NCBI GenBank assembly: GCA_937942875.1
Contig: CALEBT010000038.1
Location: forward strand, 1-64,000
Reading direction: 5' to 3'
DNA from: an uncultured Ignavibacterium sp.
GTDB lineage: Bacteria; Bacteroidota; Ignavibacteria; Ignavibacteriales; Ignavibacteriaceae
Length of the DNA stretch: 64,000 nt
Shown: piece by piece, positions 27,595 through 36,740 of the stretch
How the letters are laid out: every line of letters starts with the position of its first letter
Position numbering within the stretch: the stretch's first letter is position 1
Made by a program: the position numbers and the translations under genes
Notes under the pieces: generated by a model
The model's database searches: none
What the model saw: the letters and a program-made list of their open reading frames with translations, nothing else
Told to the model about the DNA's origin: nothing

Positions 27595-29670
27595 TTATTT
27601 GACTATTAAAAATTTTCCAGTTTTTATCTCGCCAGTATTACTGTCTTTAACTGAGAATAGATATAATCCAGTAGCAATTGCTTGATCATTATCAGTTATT
27701 AAATCCCAGGCATGCTCACCACCAGACATAATCTGTTTTCCATCTTTTGAAAAAGTTTCAAACCATCTCAAATCGGAACTATTACTTTGACGATCGTGAT
27801 TAATTCTTTTAACTACATCACCGGCTAAAGTATAAATCGTTATTTCACATTCCTGAGGAAGGTTATAAAAATAAATTTTTCTAAGTCGTTCCGAACTTCC
27901 ATCCCAAATAGCGTTTGCGTAGTATGGATTTGGATACACTCCAATTTTGACATCCGGATTAGATGTTGGTAAAGTACCGGGAATTATTTTTATTGCATTG
28001 ACTAATTTTCCGGATTCAAGACTTTCGAGATTAAAAGTTTCATCTCCTTTATCAAATGCAGTTACTGAAAAAACATAAGTCCATCCATTTAAGAGATTCG
28101 GAACCTCAAATTTATACCAATATTCTGTGGTATCGCCACTAAATTTAACCGGACTATCTAATCTTACGTAAGAAAAACCGGCATTTAGTCCAATGTTATT
28201 TCCCATACTATCAAATTCAGCCATTTTAACCAAAGAAACATTTAAATCCTGAGAAGTAGTCAAATCATATCCGGCCATAGTTCTATAAAGTCTGTAACCT
28301 TCAAAATCTTTTTCTCCTGTGATTGGATCAACTGAAAGCTCTGCTCTTTTATCCCAATAAATAGTTGCTTTCTGATTTTCAGGAATAACTTTTACTTTAG
28401 GATTTTGTGGAGGTGTTGGCAAAACATATCGTGTTAATTTACCATCGCCATTTAAATCTTCATCAGGGTCTAAAATTCCATTTCTGTTTCTATCCTCTCC
28501 AAAATATGCACGTAATGCCCATTCAGCACTTGTAAATAAATTTGTTTTTTGTTCATCTGAATCTAAAGCAGCCGGATCAGTTCCAAATTTTTTAGCAGTA
28601 ATTATAGCAAAAACAACATTTACAGAATCTCCCGGAGCAATTTTTCTGAAAGGACCTGCTGAAATCAAAATAGAACGATTTGATGGTGTTCTCAGAACTG
28701 AAGGAGATATGTTGTAAGGGAATCTGTTATTTCCACCAAAAAATCCTTGCAATTTTAGATATCTTGCAAAATCGTCTTGCGGAGCAAAAAGATTAGGATC
28801 AGTTGTATTTCTAAACTGCCAGCTTACAAAATTTACTGAATCGAAGCGAGCTGATGCTCCTAAAAACTGTACTCCGATATAGCTATCAGTAAAACCGATA
28901 TCTCCAATAGCGTCAAATTCGTATGCAACTCTAAATTCAGAAGAATATCCATTACCACCTTTATCGAAAAAAGTTCCACCTGAACGTGGTGAAGTAACAT
29001 TAGTATTTCGAACTACTGCATCTGTCCATAAGCCAACATAAATACTATCTAAATATTTACCAGAAACATTTTTGATCCAATAATCCATTATTATGAAATT
29101 ATTCGCAAAAGAAAGATTCCAAGCATAAGAACGATGAATTACTTCAACACCGATTGGATTATGATCGGGAATTGGTTCACCTCCGGAAAGTGTTCTGCTT
29201 GAATCAGAGTATTCCATATAAAAATCCTGATGAGAAACTGCATTTGGAGAGTAAACTTTTGAATCAACTAACGATGATGCTTCGATTACTTTTGCTCCAG
29301 GTTTGTTTGTAAATTCGAAACCTCCGCCTCTGGCTGAAACAGAAGCAGCATCAACCGCAGCAGTAGTTACAAAAGGACCTTGTCTTCCACTACCGAGAGA
29401 ATCATTTGCTGTATAAGCACCAATCCAAAGTCCTCCGTCGAAAAGATGTTCTATGCCTGAACCAATTGGGAATTCGCAACTTGGTTGGCGTGGCCAGAGA
29501 ACAAATCCGTGCCCGTACGTACCAAAATTGGTAATGGTTAAACCAATGTTTCCAACATTTGTAAATTTTGTATTATCGTCATCAAGTCCTTTGAAGAATG
29601 GATTTTGAACTTGTGAATAAACAAATGCTGAATTAGTTAATAAAGTAATTAAAAATATTTTTATTCTCAT
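27595..29670 (-). CDS. Secreted T9SS-type protein with calcium-loop motif, unknown
   Basis: This 691-aa exported protein has signal peptide ...AFVYS|Q. The N-terminal 350 residues are a beta-rich domain with no family I recognise (GSGIEHLFDGGLWIGAY, FIIMDYWIKNVSGKYLDSIYVGLWTD). Around residue 395 is a dockerin/EF-hand-like calcium loop pair (DRNRNGILDPDEDLNGDG). A fibronectin-like part follows (FEGYRLYRTMAG), then a C-terminal region ending GLYLFSVKDSNTGEIKTGKFLIVK, resembling a type A sorting tail. It opens the seven-gene run, with a -7-like TATATTTG just upstream. Proteins of this shape are often surface-displayed; the function is not known. Confidence 0.8.
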   Translation of the reverse strand: MRIKIFLITLLTNSAFVYSQVQNPFFKGLDDDNTKFTNVGNIGLTITNFGTYGHGFVLWPRQPSCEFPIGSGIEHLFDGGLWIGAYTANDSLGSGRQGPFVTTAAVDAASVSARGGGFEFTNKPGAKVIEASSLVDSKVYSPNAVSHQDFYMEYSDSSRTLSGGEPIPDHNPIGVEVIHRSYAWNLSFANNFIIMDYWIKNVSGKYLDSIYVGLWTDAVVRNTNVTSPRSGGTFFDKGGNGYSSEFRVAYEFDAIGDIGFTDSYIGVQFLGASARFDSVNFVSWQFRNTTDPNLFAPQDDFARYLKLQGFFGGNNRFPYNISPSVLRTPSNRSILISAGPFRKIAPGDSVNVVFAIITAKKFGTDPAALDSDEQKTNLFTSAEWALRAYFGEDRNRNGILDPDEDLNGDGKLTRYVLPTPPQNPKVKVIPENQKATIYWDKRAELSVDPITGEKDFEGYRLYRTMAGYDLTTSQDLNVSLVKMAEFDSMGNNIGLNAGFSYVRLDSPVKFSGDTTEYWYKFEVPNLLNGWTYVFSVTAFDKGDETFNLESLESGKLVNAIKIIPGTLPTSNPDVKIGVYPNPYYANAIWDGSSERLRKIYFYNLPQECEITIYTLAGDVVKRINHDRQSNSSDLRWFETFSKDGKQIMSGGEHAWDLITDNDQAIATGLYLFSVKDSNTGEIKTGKFLIVK

Positions 29671-29688
29671 TACAATAAATTTTTTTTA

Positions 29689-29696
29689 CAAATATA
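29689..29696 (-). promoter_or_regulatory. Possible -7 element of the exported-protein operon
   Basis: TATATTTG on the minus strand fits TAnnTTTG and lies 18 bases before the ATG of the 691-aa protein. No TTG or TTTG was found at the expected -33 distance, and such 8-mers are common in AT-rich DNA. The short gap after lipA also allows read-through from the lipoate operon. Confidence 0.35.
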
Positions 29697-29707
29697 GAAT
29701 TTGATTA

Positions 29708-30640
29708 TTATTTGAATGTTAAATTTTTGTCAAAAATTGCTCTTGCATGCTGATCTGCTTTATAAGAACTTCTTACAAGAGGCGATGATTCTACTATTTT
29801 GAATCCCATTTTAATTCCCTCTTCTTTATAGAAATTAAACTCCTCAGGTTTAACAAATCTATCAACAGGGAGATGATTTTTAGTTGGTTGCAAATACTGA
29901 CCGATTGTTAAAATATCACAACCGTGCTTTACAAGATCTTTCATTAAACTTAAGACTTCATCTTTAGCCTCTCCTATTCCTACCATAATTCCACTTTTTG
30001 TTTTTAATCCTCTGTCTTTAAACCATCTAATCAAATCAAGGCTTCTTTCGTATTTTGCCTGAGGGCGAACCGCATGATATAACCTGGGAACAGTTTCTAA
30101 ATTATGATTTAATATGTCAGGTGGACTTTGCATAATAATTTCAAATGCGTATTCCTCTCCTTTGAAGTCAGGGATTAATATTTCAACTGTACAGTCATTT
30201 TTATTTTCTCTGATTAATCTTACACATTCTTTAAAGATAAAAGCACCACCGTCTTTTAATTCATCTCTATTCACTGATGTAATAACTACGTGACGTAAAT
30301 TCAATTCTACAACGGATTCTAAAACTCTTTTTGGTTCATCAAGATCAAGTTCGTTCGGAATACCAACTTTAATATTACAAAAGCCACAGCTTCTGGTGCA
30401 AGTATCTCCAAGTATCATAAAAGTAGCAGTTCGATGATTCCAGCATTCAGCAATGTTTGGACACTTTGCTTCTTCACATACGGTATTTAATTTCTGACGC
30501 CGCATCAAACTTTTAACATCAAGATAATTGTCTCCGGTGGGCAATTTAACTTTTAACCAATCAGGTCTTTTGCCTAAGTTTTCTTTTTTTGATTCAACTA
30601 ACTCTTTAAATGCTCTTTGATGTTGATTTATAGTTCTCAT
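29708..30640 (-). CDS. lipA: Lipoyl synthase
   Basis: This radical-SAM enzyme inserts two sulfurs into octanoyl chains on lipoyl domains. In 310 aa, the auxiliary cluster cysteines Cys55, Cys60 and Cys66 (CEEAKCPNIAEC) and the radical-SAM triad Cys81, Cys85 and Cys88 (CTRSCGFC) are complete. The C-terminal serine ligand is in LVRSSYKAD. The length is typical. It closes the lpd-lipB-E1-E2-lipA operon, so the complex and its cofactor are made together. No separate lipoate-scavenging ligase was seen. Confidence 0.97.
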   Translation of the reverse strand: MRTINQHQRAFKELVESKKENLGKRPDWLKVKLPTGDNYLDVKSLMRRQKLNTVCEEAKCPNIAECWNHRTATFMILGDTCTRSCGFCNIKVGIPNELDLDEPKRVLESVVELNLRHVVITSVNRDELKDGGAFIFKECVRLIRENKNDCTVEILIPDFKGEEYAFEIIMQSPPDILNHNLETVPRLYHAVRPQAKYERSLDLIRWFKDRGLKTKSGIMVGIGEAKDEVLSLMKDLVKHGCDILTIGQYLQPTKNHLPVDRFVKPEEFNFYKEEGIKMGFKIVESSPLVRSSYKADQHARAIFDKNLTFK

Positions 30641-30654
30641 TTATTCCACTTCAA

Positions 30655-32331
30655 TTAAATAGTATTAAAATCAAAATTCTCAAGATTATCTTTCAAATCT
30701 TTAAGGAATAATCCTCCCAGCATACCATCTATCAAACGATGATCGTGAGAAAGAGTAAGTGCCATAATATTTCTGATTGCAATTGTATCAGTGCCATCAA
30801 CTTCAATTACAACAGGAATTTTTCTGACTGCCCCGACTCCAAGAATAGCGACTTCCGGCTGATTGATGATTGGTGTACCCCAAACTGTACCAAATACACC
30901 ATAATTCGTAATAGTAAAAGTTCCGAATGAAATGTCATCCGGAGTTAATTTTTTTGTACGTGAACGAGTTGCTAAATCCTGAATCGCGCGTGCAAGACCA
31001 ATTAAATTTTTGTCACCTGCATTTTTAATATTTGGAACTATCAAGCCGGTTGGTTCAACAGCTACTGCTATACCAAGATTGATATTCCTTTTTTGGATAA
31101 TATTATTTCCATCAATTGAAGAATTTACCAACGGATATTTTTTAAGTGCTTTGACAACAGCATCCGAAATAAATGCCATATAAGTTAATTTGACATTCTC
31201 TTTTTCAAGATAATACTCTTTTTTGGCGTTGATAAAGTTATGAATTCTTGTAACATCAACTTCTATCATTCCGGTAACGTGTACAGAGGTATCACGACTA
31301 TGAACCATATGCTCCATAATTTTAGTTCTTATATTATCCATCGGAATAGTTTGATATTCCATTGAAGAACTAAACTGTTGGATGAATTGCGGTTCAGATA
31401 TTACAGCAGACCTTTTTTCAACATTTTGAATTGGCTTAATCTCTTCTTTTGGTTTCTGATAAGTTTTAGTCTTTCTGTTTTCCAGGTAATTCAGAATATC
31501 TTTTTTTGTTACTCTACCTTCTAAACCAGTTCCTTGAATTGTTTCGAGTTCAGAGAATGATATATTTTCTTTTTCAGCAATACTCAATACCAAAGGTGAG
31601 AAGAATCTTGAGCTATTTTTGGTTGGTTCAACTGATAAATCAGCAACTCTATTAAAATTATCGTGCATTGATACTATTTCTTCTTGAACCTGAACCTGAA
31701 CTTGATCTTTAGCCTTATCTTTCTGCTCAATCTTCTCTTCAAATTCAATTTTAGGGGATTGTTGGACTGATTTTGATGATAATCTTGCTACGACAGTTCC
31801 AACTTCAACTGTTTTCTGTTCTTCGACAAGAATCTCAACTAAATAACCATCCTGAGGAGAAGGAATTTCAGTGTCAACTTTATCAGTACTTATTTCAAAA
31901 ATTGTTTCGTCTTTCTTTACATAATCGCCGACCTTTTTATACCATTTAATTATAGTACCTTCCATAACAGATTCGCCCATTTTAGGCATCGTTATATCAA
32001 TAATATCTCCGGGTTCTGTGGATATTTGAGAATTCGCTTCAACTTTTTCTTGCTTAATTTCTTTTTGATTTTGTTGCTCAACAACTACAGATTGTTCATC
32101 AGAACTCTGAATTTTTGCTACTACAGTACCTACTTCAACAGTCTGTCCTTCCTGAACTAAAATTTCTGTTAAAACTCCATCAGATGGGGAAGGAATTTCA
32201 GTATCAACTTTATCAGTACTGATTTCAAAGATAATTTCATCTCTTTTCACTGAATCACCAACTTTTTTATGCCATTTAATAATGGTTCCTTCACTAACAC
32301 TTTCACCCATTTTTGGCATAATTATATCCAT
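30655..32331 (-). CDS. 2-oxoacid dehydrogenase E2 (dihydrolipoyl acyltransferase), two lipoyl domains
   Basis: This is the core subunit of a pyruvate- or branched-chain-type dehydrogenase complex (558 aa). Two near-identical lipoyl domains occupy about residues 1-77 and 111-187, each with DKV as the lipoylation site (Lys41 and Lys151). A Gln/Lys/Val-rich linker follows, then a peripheral-subunit-binding domain at about 237-285 (FFSPLVLSIAEKENISFSELETIQGTGLEGRVTKKDIL) and the catalytic domain with SHDHRLIDG near the C-terminus. The exact substrate cannot be read from sequence; branched-chain oxoacids are favoured by gene layout, pyruvate is possible. Confidence 0.94.
   Translation of the reverse strand: MDIIMPKMGESVSEGTIIKWHKKVGDSVKRDEIIFEISTDKVDTEIPSPSDGVLTEILVQEGQTVEVGTVVAKIQSSDEQSVVVEQQNQKEIKQEKVEANSQISTEPGDIIDITMPKMGESVMEGTIIKWYKKVGDYVKKDETIFEISTDKVDTEIPSPQDGYLVEILVEEQKTVEVGTVVARLSSKSVQQSPKIEFEEKIEQKDKAKDQVQVQVQEEIVSMHDNFNRVADLSVEPTKNSSRFFSPLVLSIAEKENISFSELETIQGTGLEGRVTKKDILNYLENRKTKTYQKPKEEIKPIQNVEKRSAVISEPQFIQQFSSSMEYQTIPMDNIRTKIMEHMVHSRDTSVHVTGMIEVDVTRIHNFINAKKEYYLEKENVKLTYMAFISDAVVKALKKYPLVNSSIDGNNIIQKRNINLGIAVAVEPTGLIVPNIKNAGDKNLIGLARAIQDLATRSRTKKLTPDDISFGTFTITNYGVFGTVWGTPIINQPEVAILGVGAVRKIPVVIEVDGTDTIAIRNIMALTLSHDHRLIDGMLGGLFLKDLKDNLENFDFNTI
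31861..32244. repeat. Direct repeat encoding the two lipoyl domains of E2
   Basis: Segments at about 31861-31914 and 32191-32244 are almost identical at DNA level, spaced 330 bases (110 codons). They encode the same EISTDKVDTEIPSP block. The similarity points to recent duplication or gene conversion of the lipoyl domain. Confidence 0.8.
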
Positions 32332-32376
32332 AATAAATCTCCTAATATTTCAAAATCTTTTAATGATTAAATTATT

Positions 32377-34476
32377 TTAATACTTCAGTAAACCTAAGAT
32401 AGCATTAAAAATTTTATCACGGCTTGGTAATACTGTGTATTCAAGTTTAGGTGAATAAGGAATATGAGAATCCAATGCTGCTACTCTTCTAACCGGAGCA
32501 TCAAGAAATTGGAAACAATTCTCATTAATCCTTGCTGCTATTTCGGCACCAAATCCTCCTGTTAAATTATCTTCGTGAATAACAATAGCTTTATTCGTTT
32601 TTTTGACTGAATTATAGATCGTATCTTCATCAAGAGGATTGATTGTTCTAATATCAATTACTTCAACAGAGTACTCAAATTCTTCTTCAAGTTTTTTTGC
32701 TGCGATCATAGCATCCCAAAAACAAACTCCCCACGAAATAACTGTTAAATCTGTTCCTTCACGTGCTACTTTAGCCTTACCAAAAGGGACTAAATAATTT
32801 TCATCTGGTTCAGGAGTCATTGCAAAACTTTGCCTGTATAAACCTTTATGTTCACAGAAAAGAACCGGATCTTTAATTCTGCAGGCAGTTTTAAGTAATC
32901 CTTTTGCATCAGCGGCATTGGATGGATATGCAATGTAAATTCCGGGAACGTGTGCAAAAATTGATTCAATATTTTGGGAATGGTAAAGTCCTCCGTGGAT
33001 ATAACCACCAACTGCAACTCTTGTAACAACCGGAGCAGCATAAGTATTATTTGATCTATATCTGAAAGTAGCTAGTTCATCTTTCATCTGATTAAATGCA
33101 GGCCAGATATAATCACCAAACTGAATTTCTACTACCGGTTTGAGTCCAACTAAAGACATTCCAATAGCAACTCCCATTATACTTGCTTCGGCTAAAGGGG
33201 AATTAAAAACTCTTTCGTTTCCATATTTGGTTGATAATCCTTTTGTAGCAGTGAATACTCCTCCCTTTCCATCAGCAATATCTTCTCCAAAAATGTACAT
33301 TTTATCATTGAAATTCATTTCTTCGTGCAAAGCGTGATTTATTGCGTCAACCATTACAATTGGTTTACCGTTTGGTTCATTCTTTTCATATTCAAGGCTT
33401 TCCTTAAATCCACTTTCATCGTAAACGAATTTAATTGCATCCTCTTCTTTTGGGTCTGATGATTTGATAGCAGATTCACCGGCTTCAGTTAAATCATCAT
33501 TAATTTTTTTCCACAAATTATCTAATTCTTTTTCAGTAATAATACCTTTATCAATTAAATATTTACTGAATTTGGCAATAGGATCTCTTTTTAAGTCTTC
33601 ATCTATTTCTTTTTCATTGCGATATTTTTTTTGATCGTCAGAAGAAGAATGTGATTGTAAACGCACAACATCAGCTTCAATTAATACAGGACCTTTACCA
33701 CTTCTGATATAATCAATAGCCTCTGATATTTTTTCGTATGATTCAAAAAAATCCGTACCATCAATTTCCATAGTTAAAAGGTTTTTATAACCTTTCATCA
33801 TTGCCGAAATTGAATGACCCTCTCCCCCACTCTGAGCAGAAACGTGAACAGAGATGGCATATTTATTATTTTCTATTAAGAATAAAACCGGAAGTTTATC
33901 CCGACTTGCCCAGTTTACAGCTTCGTGAAATTCTCCTTGTGAAGTTGTACCTTCACCACTGCTAACATAGGAAATTGCATCAATTCCCAGCTTTTTATTC
34001 GCAAGTGCTACACCAACAGCCTGCAAGAACTGAGTACCAGTGGGCGATGACTGAGAGGGAAGATTAATGTTCGGATGTCCCCAATGCATCGGTAATTGAC
34101 GACCACCGCTTGCAGGATCATCTGCTTTTGCAAATGTTTGTAAGAACACTTCTTTCGGTGTTACACCAGCCATCAATACCAAACCCAGATCACGATAATA
34201 AGGAAACAGCCAATCTTTTTTAGGGTCAAGCAAAAGTCCTACAGCCATCTGGACAGCTTCGTGACCACTTGCTGCAATATGGAAAAATGTTTTTCCCTGT
34301 CGAAGATAATTCATTGACTTGTTATCATATACTCTGGTTGTTATCATCATTTTTAGCACATAAATTAACTTTTCTTTTGAAAGAAAAGTTTTTTTACCAT
34401 TATCATTAACAGATGTAAATGTATCTTTTGTCTGATTGGATTTTCTTATTTCTTTTGATTTTACATTTTTTGTCAT
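32377..34476 (-). CDS. 2-oxoacid dehydrogenase E1, fused alpha and beta subunits
   Basis: This thiamine-diphosphate enzyme starts the oxidative decarboxylation of a 2-oxoacid. The alpha part (about residues 30-355) has PYYRDLGLVLMAGV, GRQLPMHWG, the cofactor region GEGTTSQGEFHEAVNWAS and ENNKYAISVH. The beta part (about 375-699) has GEDIADGKGGVFTATKGL, FNSPLAEASIMGVAIGMSL, GDYIWPAFNQMKDE and GGLYHSQNIESIFAHVPG. The two are encoded separately in many bacteria; here they form one 699-aa chain without an intervening stop. The first about 30 residues are charged and variable. The start overlaps the lipB stop by one base. Confidence 0.94.
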   Translation of the reverse strand: MTKNVKSKEIRKSNQTKDTFTSVNDNGKKTFLSKEKLIYVLKMMITTRVYDNKSMNYLRQGKTFFHIAASGHEAVQMAVGLLLDPKKDWLFPYYRDLGLVLMAGVTPKEVFLQTFAKADDPASGGRQLPMHWGHPNINLPSQSSPTGTQFLQAVGVALANKKLGIDAISYVSSGEGTTSQGEFHEAVNWASRDKLPVLFLIENNKYAISVHVSAQSGGEGHSISAMMKGYKNLLTMEIDGTDFFESYEKISEAIDYIRSGKGPVLIEADVVRLQSHSSSDDQKKYRNEKEIDEDLKRDPIAKFSKYLIDKGIITEKELDNLWKKINDDLTEAGESAIKSSDPKEEDAIKFVYDESGFKESLEYEKNEPNGKPIVMVDAINHALHEEMNFNDKMYIFGEDIADGKGGVFTATKGLSTKYGNERVFNSPLAEASIMGVAIGMSLVGLKPVVEIQFGDYIWPAFNQMKDELATFRYRSNNTYAAPVVTRVAVGGYIHGGLYHSQNIESIFAHVPGIYIAYPSNAADAKGLLKTACRIKDPVLFCEHKGLYRQSFAMTPEPDENYLVPFGKAKVAREGTDLTVISWGVCFWDAMIAAKKLEEEFEYSVEVIDIRTINPLDEDTIYNSVKKTNKAIVIHEDNLTGGFGAEIAARINENCFQFLDAPVRRVAALDSHIPYSPKLEYTVLPSRDKIFNAILGLLKY

Positions 34477-35180
34477 TAGTAACCTTTCATTGCCTCAAAA
34501 TGATTTTGATTAAGATTTAATATTTCCCCGGAAAAAATTATATCATAGTCAAATACTTCTTTAAAGTGGTTAATAACTTTTTCTTTAACTTCAGAGATTT
34601 GAAAATTTCTTCCAAGTTCTTTCTCTAAGGATGTAACTGCTTTGTCAGAAATTCCACAAGGAATTATGCCATTGAATAAATTCAAATCAGTATTAACATT
34701 GAATGCAAATCCGTGCATAGTAATCCAACGACTGATTTTTATTCCAATAGCAGCGATTTTTCTGTCTTCAATCCAAACTCCGGTATATTTTTCATTTCTC
34801 TTAGCTTTCAAACCGTATTCTTCGCAGACTTTAATGAGTACTTCTTCCAAATTACGAAGATACTTATGAGAATCCTGATACCATTCTGATAAATTAATTA
34901 TCGGATATCCGACTAACTGTCCCGGACCGTGATAAGTAATATCTCCACCTCTATCAATGTTAAAAACTGAAACTGAATGTTTCTCAAGAAATTCTTTATC
35001 AACGATTAAATTCTTAATGTGAGCAGTTTTTCCTAAAGTGTAAGTATTTGGATGCTCAAGAAGGATTAAAGTATCTTCAATCTGATTATTTACACGAAGG
35101 GAATGAATTTGATATTGCAAATCCCAAGCTTTTTTATATTCAAGTAACTCTAAATTGTAATATCTAAGTTTTCTGTTCAT
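34476..35180 (-). CDS. lipB: Octanoyl-ACP:protein octanoyltransferase
   Basis: This enzyme transfers octanoyl groups from acyl carrier protein to lipoyl domains, the step before LipA. In 234 aa the conserved RGGDITYHGPGQLVGYPI loop, the catalytic lysine in KIAAIGIKISRWITMHGFAFNV and the catalytic cysteine in IIPCGISDKAVTSLEKE are all present. The ATG at 35180 is used; a TTG one codon earlier is also possible. It lies between lpd and the E1 gene. Confidence 0.96.
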   Translation of the reverse strand: MNRKLRYYNLELLEYKKAWDLQYQIHSLRVNNQIEDTLILLEHPNTYTLGKTAHIKNLIVDKEFLEKHSVSVFNIDRGGDITYHGPGQLVGYPIINLSEWYQDSHKYLRNLEEVLIKVCEEYGLKAKRNEKYTGVWIEDRKIAAIGIKISRWITMHGFAFNVNTDLNLFNGIIPCGISDKAVTSLEKELGRNFQISEVKEKVINHFKEVFDYDIIFSGEILNLNQNHFEAMKGY

Positions 35181-35191
35181 CAAGCAAATAA

Positions 35192-36595
35192 TCAGATATG
35201 AATTGCTTCATTTAAGGAATTCGCTGCTGCTTCCATAATAGATTCTGATAAAGTCGGATGAGCGTGAACAGTCTTTAAAATTGAATGAGCAGTTGCTCCG
35301 TGAGAGCGAGCAAGAACTAATTCAGCAATCATTTCCGTTGCTTCACTTCCAATAATATGAGCCCCTAATAATTCGCCGTATTTTTCATCAAATATAAGTT
35401 TTACAAAACCTTCTCTTTCACCGATCGCAAATGCTTTCCCACTTGCCATAAATGGAAATTTACCAACTTTGTAATTTAATCCTAACTCATTACACTTTTT
35501 TTCAGTTAATCCAACACTGGCAACTTGTGGTTGACAATATGTGCAGCCAGGAATGTTTTCATAGTCTAAAGGATGGTTTTTGATCCCTTTAATTGTCTCA
35601 ATACAATGAATTGCTTCAGCACTTGCAACGTGAGCTAACCACGGAGGACCAATCACATCTCCAATTGCATAAATTCCAGGAATATTTGTCTGATAAGTAT
35701 TCTTATCAACTTTTATATGATTCTTTACTATTTCAATTCCTAATTCCTCTAATCCAATTCCTTCAACATTTCCGACTACACCAATTGCATTAAGCACCTT
35801 TTCTGCAGTCAATTCTTTTTTAGAGCCATTATGATTGATTGTTACAACTACTTTATCCTTTTTTATTTCTGCTTTCTCAACAATAGCTTTTGTGTAGATA
35901 TCTATTCCTCTTTTCTTGAAATTCTTTTCAAGAGTTTGAGATACTTCTGTATCTTCAATAGGCAAGATGTTATCAAGCATTTCAACGATGGTAACTTTAG
36001 TACCAAGAACGCTGTAGAAATATGCAAATTCGATTCCGATAGCTCCCGCACCAATAACAACTAACTCTTTTGGAAGTTTATCGAGTATCATAGCTTCGGT
36101 GCTTGTTATTATGTTTTTCCTATCAACAGGGATCTGAGGAATCATTCTCGGTCTTGCACCTGTTGAGATTATAATATTATCGGTAGTTATTGTCTGGGTT
36201 TTTTTGCCGGATTCATCGAAAATCTCTATCTCATTTTTTGAAGATAACTTTCCGAAACCTCTGATTCTATCAACTTTGTTCTTTTTAACAAGCATCTCAA
36301 CATTTTTAGTGATTTTATCAGAAATATTTCTGCTTCTTTTTATTATCTCATTAAAATTAAAAGATAACTCCTTTGCATATATTCCGAAATCTTTGCTATG
36401 GTTCTTTAAATTATCATAAATTTCAGCATTTTTAAGAAGTGACTTAGTTGGAATGCAGCCCCAATTCAAACAAATTCCACCAAGATTATCTTTATCAATT
36501 ACAACTGTCTTAAATCCTAATTGCCCGGCTCTGATAGCAGCTACATATCCTCCGGGACCACCACCTAAAACAGCAATTTGGTATTGATTTGCCAT
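35192..36595 (-). CDS. lpd: Dihydrolipoyl dehydrogenase (E3)
   Basis: This flavoenzyme reoxidises dihydrolipoyl groups with NAD. The 467-aa protein has the FAD-binding LGGGPGGYVAAIRAGQLG, the redox disulfide CLNWGC, the NAD-binding GAGAIGIEFAYFY, the second FAD segment YAIGDVIGPPWLAHVASAE, and the catalytic His-Glu pair in HAHPTLSE at the dimer interface. It is the first gene of the lipoate/2-oxoacid dehydrogenase operon. A -7-like TATATTTG lies 35-42 bases upstream. Confidence 0.97.
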   Translation of the reverse strand: MANQYQIAVLGGGPGGYVAAIRAGQLGFKTVVIDKDNLGGICLNWGCIPTKSLLKNAEIYDNLKNHSKDFGIYAKELSFNFNEIIKRSRNISDKITKNVEMLVKKNKVDRIRGFGKLSSKNEIEIFDESGKKTQTITTDNIIISTGARPRMIPQIPVDRKNIITSTEAMILDKLPKELVVIGAGAIGIEFAYFYSVLGTKVTIVEMLDNILPIEDTEVSQTLEKNFKKRGIDIYTKAIVEKAEIKKDKVVVTINHNGSKKELTAEKVLNAIGVVGNVEGIGLEELGIEIVKNHIKVDKNTYQTNIPGIYAIGDVIGPPWLAHVASAEAIHCIETIKGIKNHPLDYENIPGCTYCQPQVASVGLTEKKCNELGLNYKVGKFPFMASGKAFAIGEREGFVKLIFDEKYGELLGAHIIGSEATEMIAELVLARSHGATAHSILKTVHAHPTLSESIMEAAANSLNEAIHI

Positions 36596-36629
36596 ATTTT
36601 AATTATCTGATTAGTTAATAATTTGTTTT

Positions 36630-36637
36630 CAAATATA
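36630..36637 (-). promoter_or_regulatory. Possible -7 element upstream of lpd
   Basis: TATATTTG on the minus strand matches TAnnTTTG and would give a leader of about 29 bases for lpd. The nearest TTTG upstream is 26 bases away, longer than usual, so this is a weak call. The 145-base divergent gap between lpd and the rhodanese gene must hold promoters in both directions. Confidence 0.35.
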
Positions 36638-36683
36638 AACAGTTTGTCTTTTCTATAAAACGTCAAATAATATAAAAAAAGTT

Positions 36684-36691
36684 TATGTTTG
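36684..36691 (+). promoter_or_regulatory. Possible -7 element upstream of the rhodanese gene
   Basis: TATGTTTG matches TAnnTTTG and ends 49 bases before the ATG at 36741. No well-spaced -33 element was found. The ATG itself is preceded by AAAAGGA. Confidence 0.3.
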
Positions 36692-36740
36692 GAATTATTA
36701 CAGAGTGTAAAATGTTATTGGGTTCAAAAAAGGAATAAAT

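Noticed and set aside
16580..29670. SusC/SusD-type glycan utilisation locus
   Set aside because: The TonB receptor has a CarboxypepD_reg-like domain, but there is no SusD-like lipoprotein or glycoside hydrolase in the operon.
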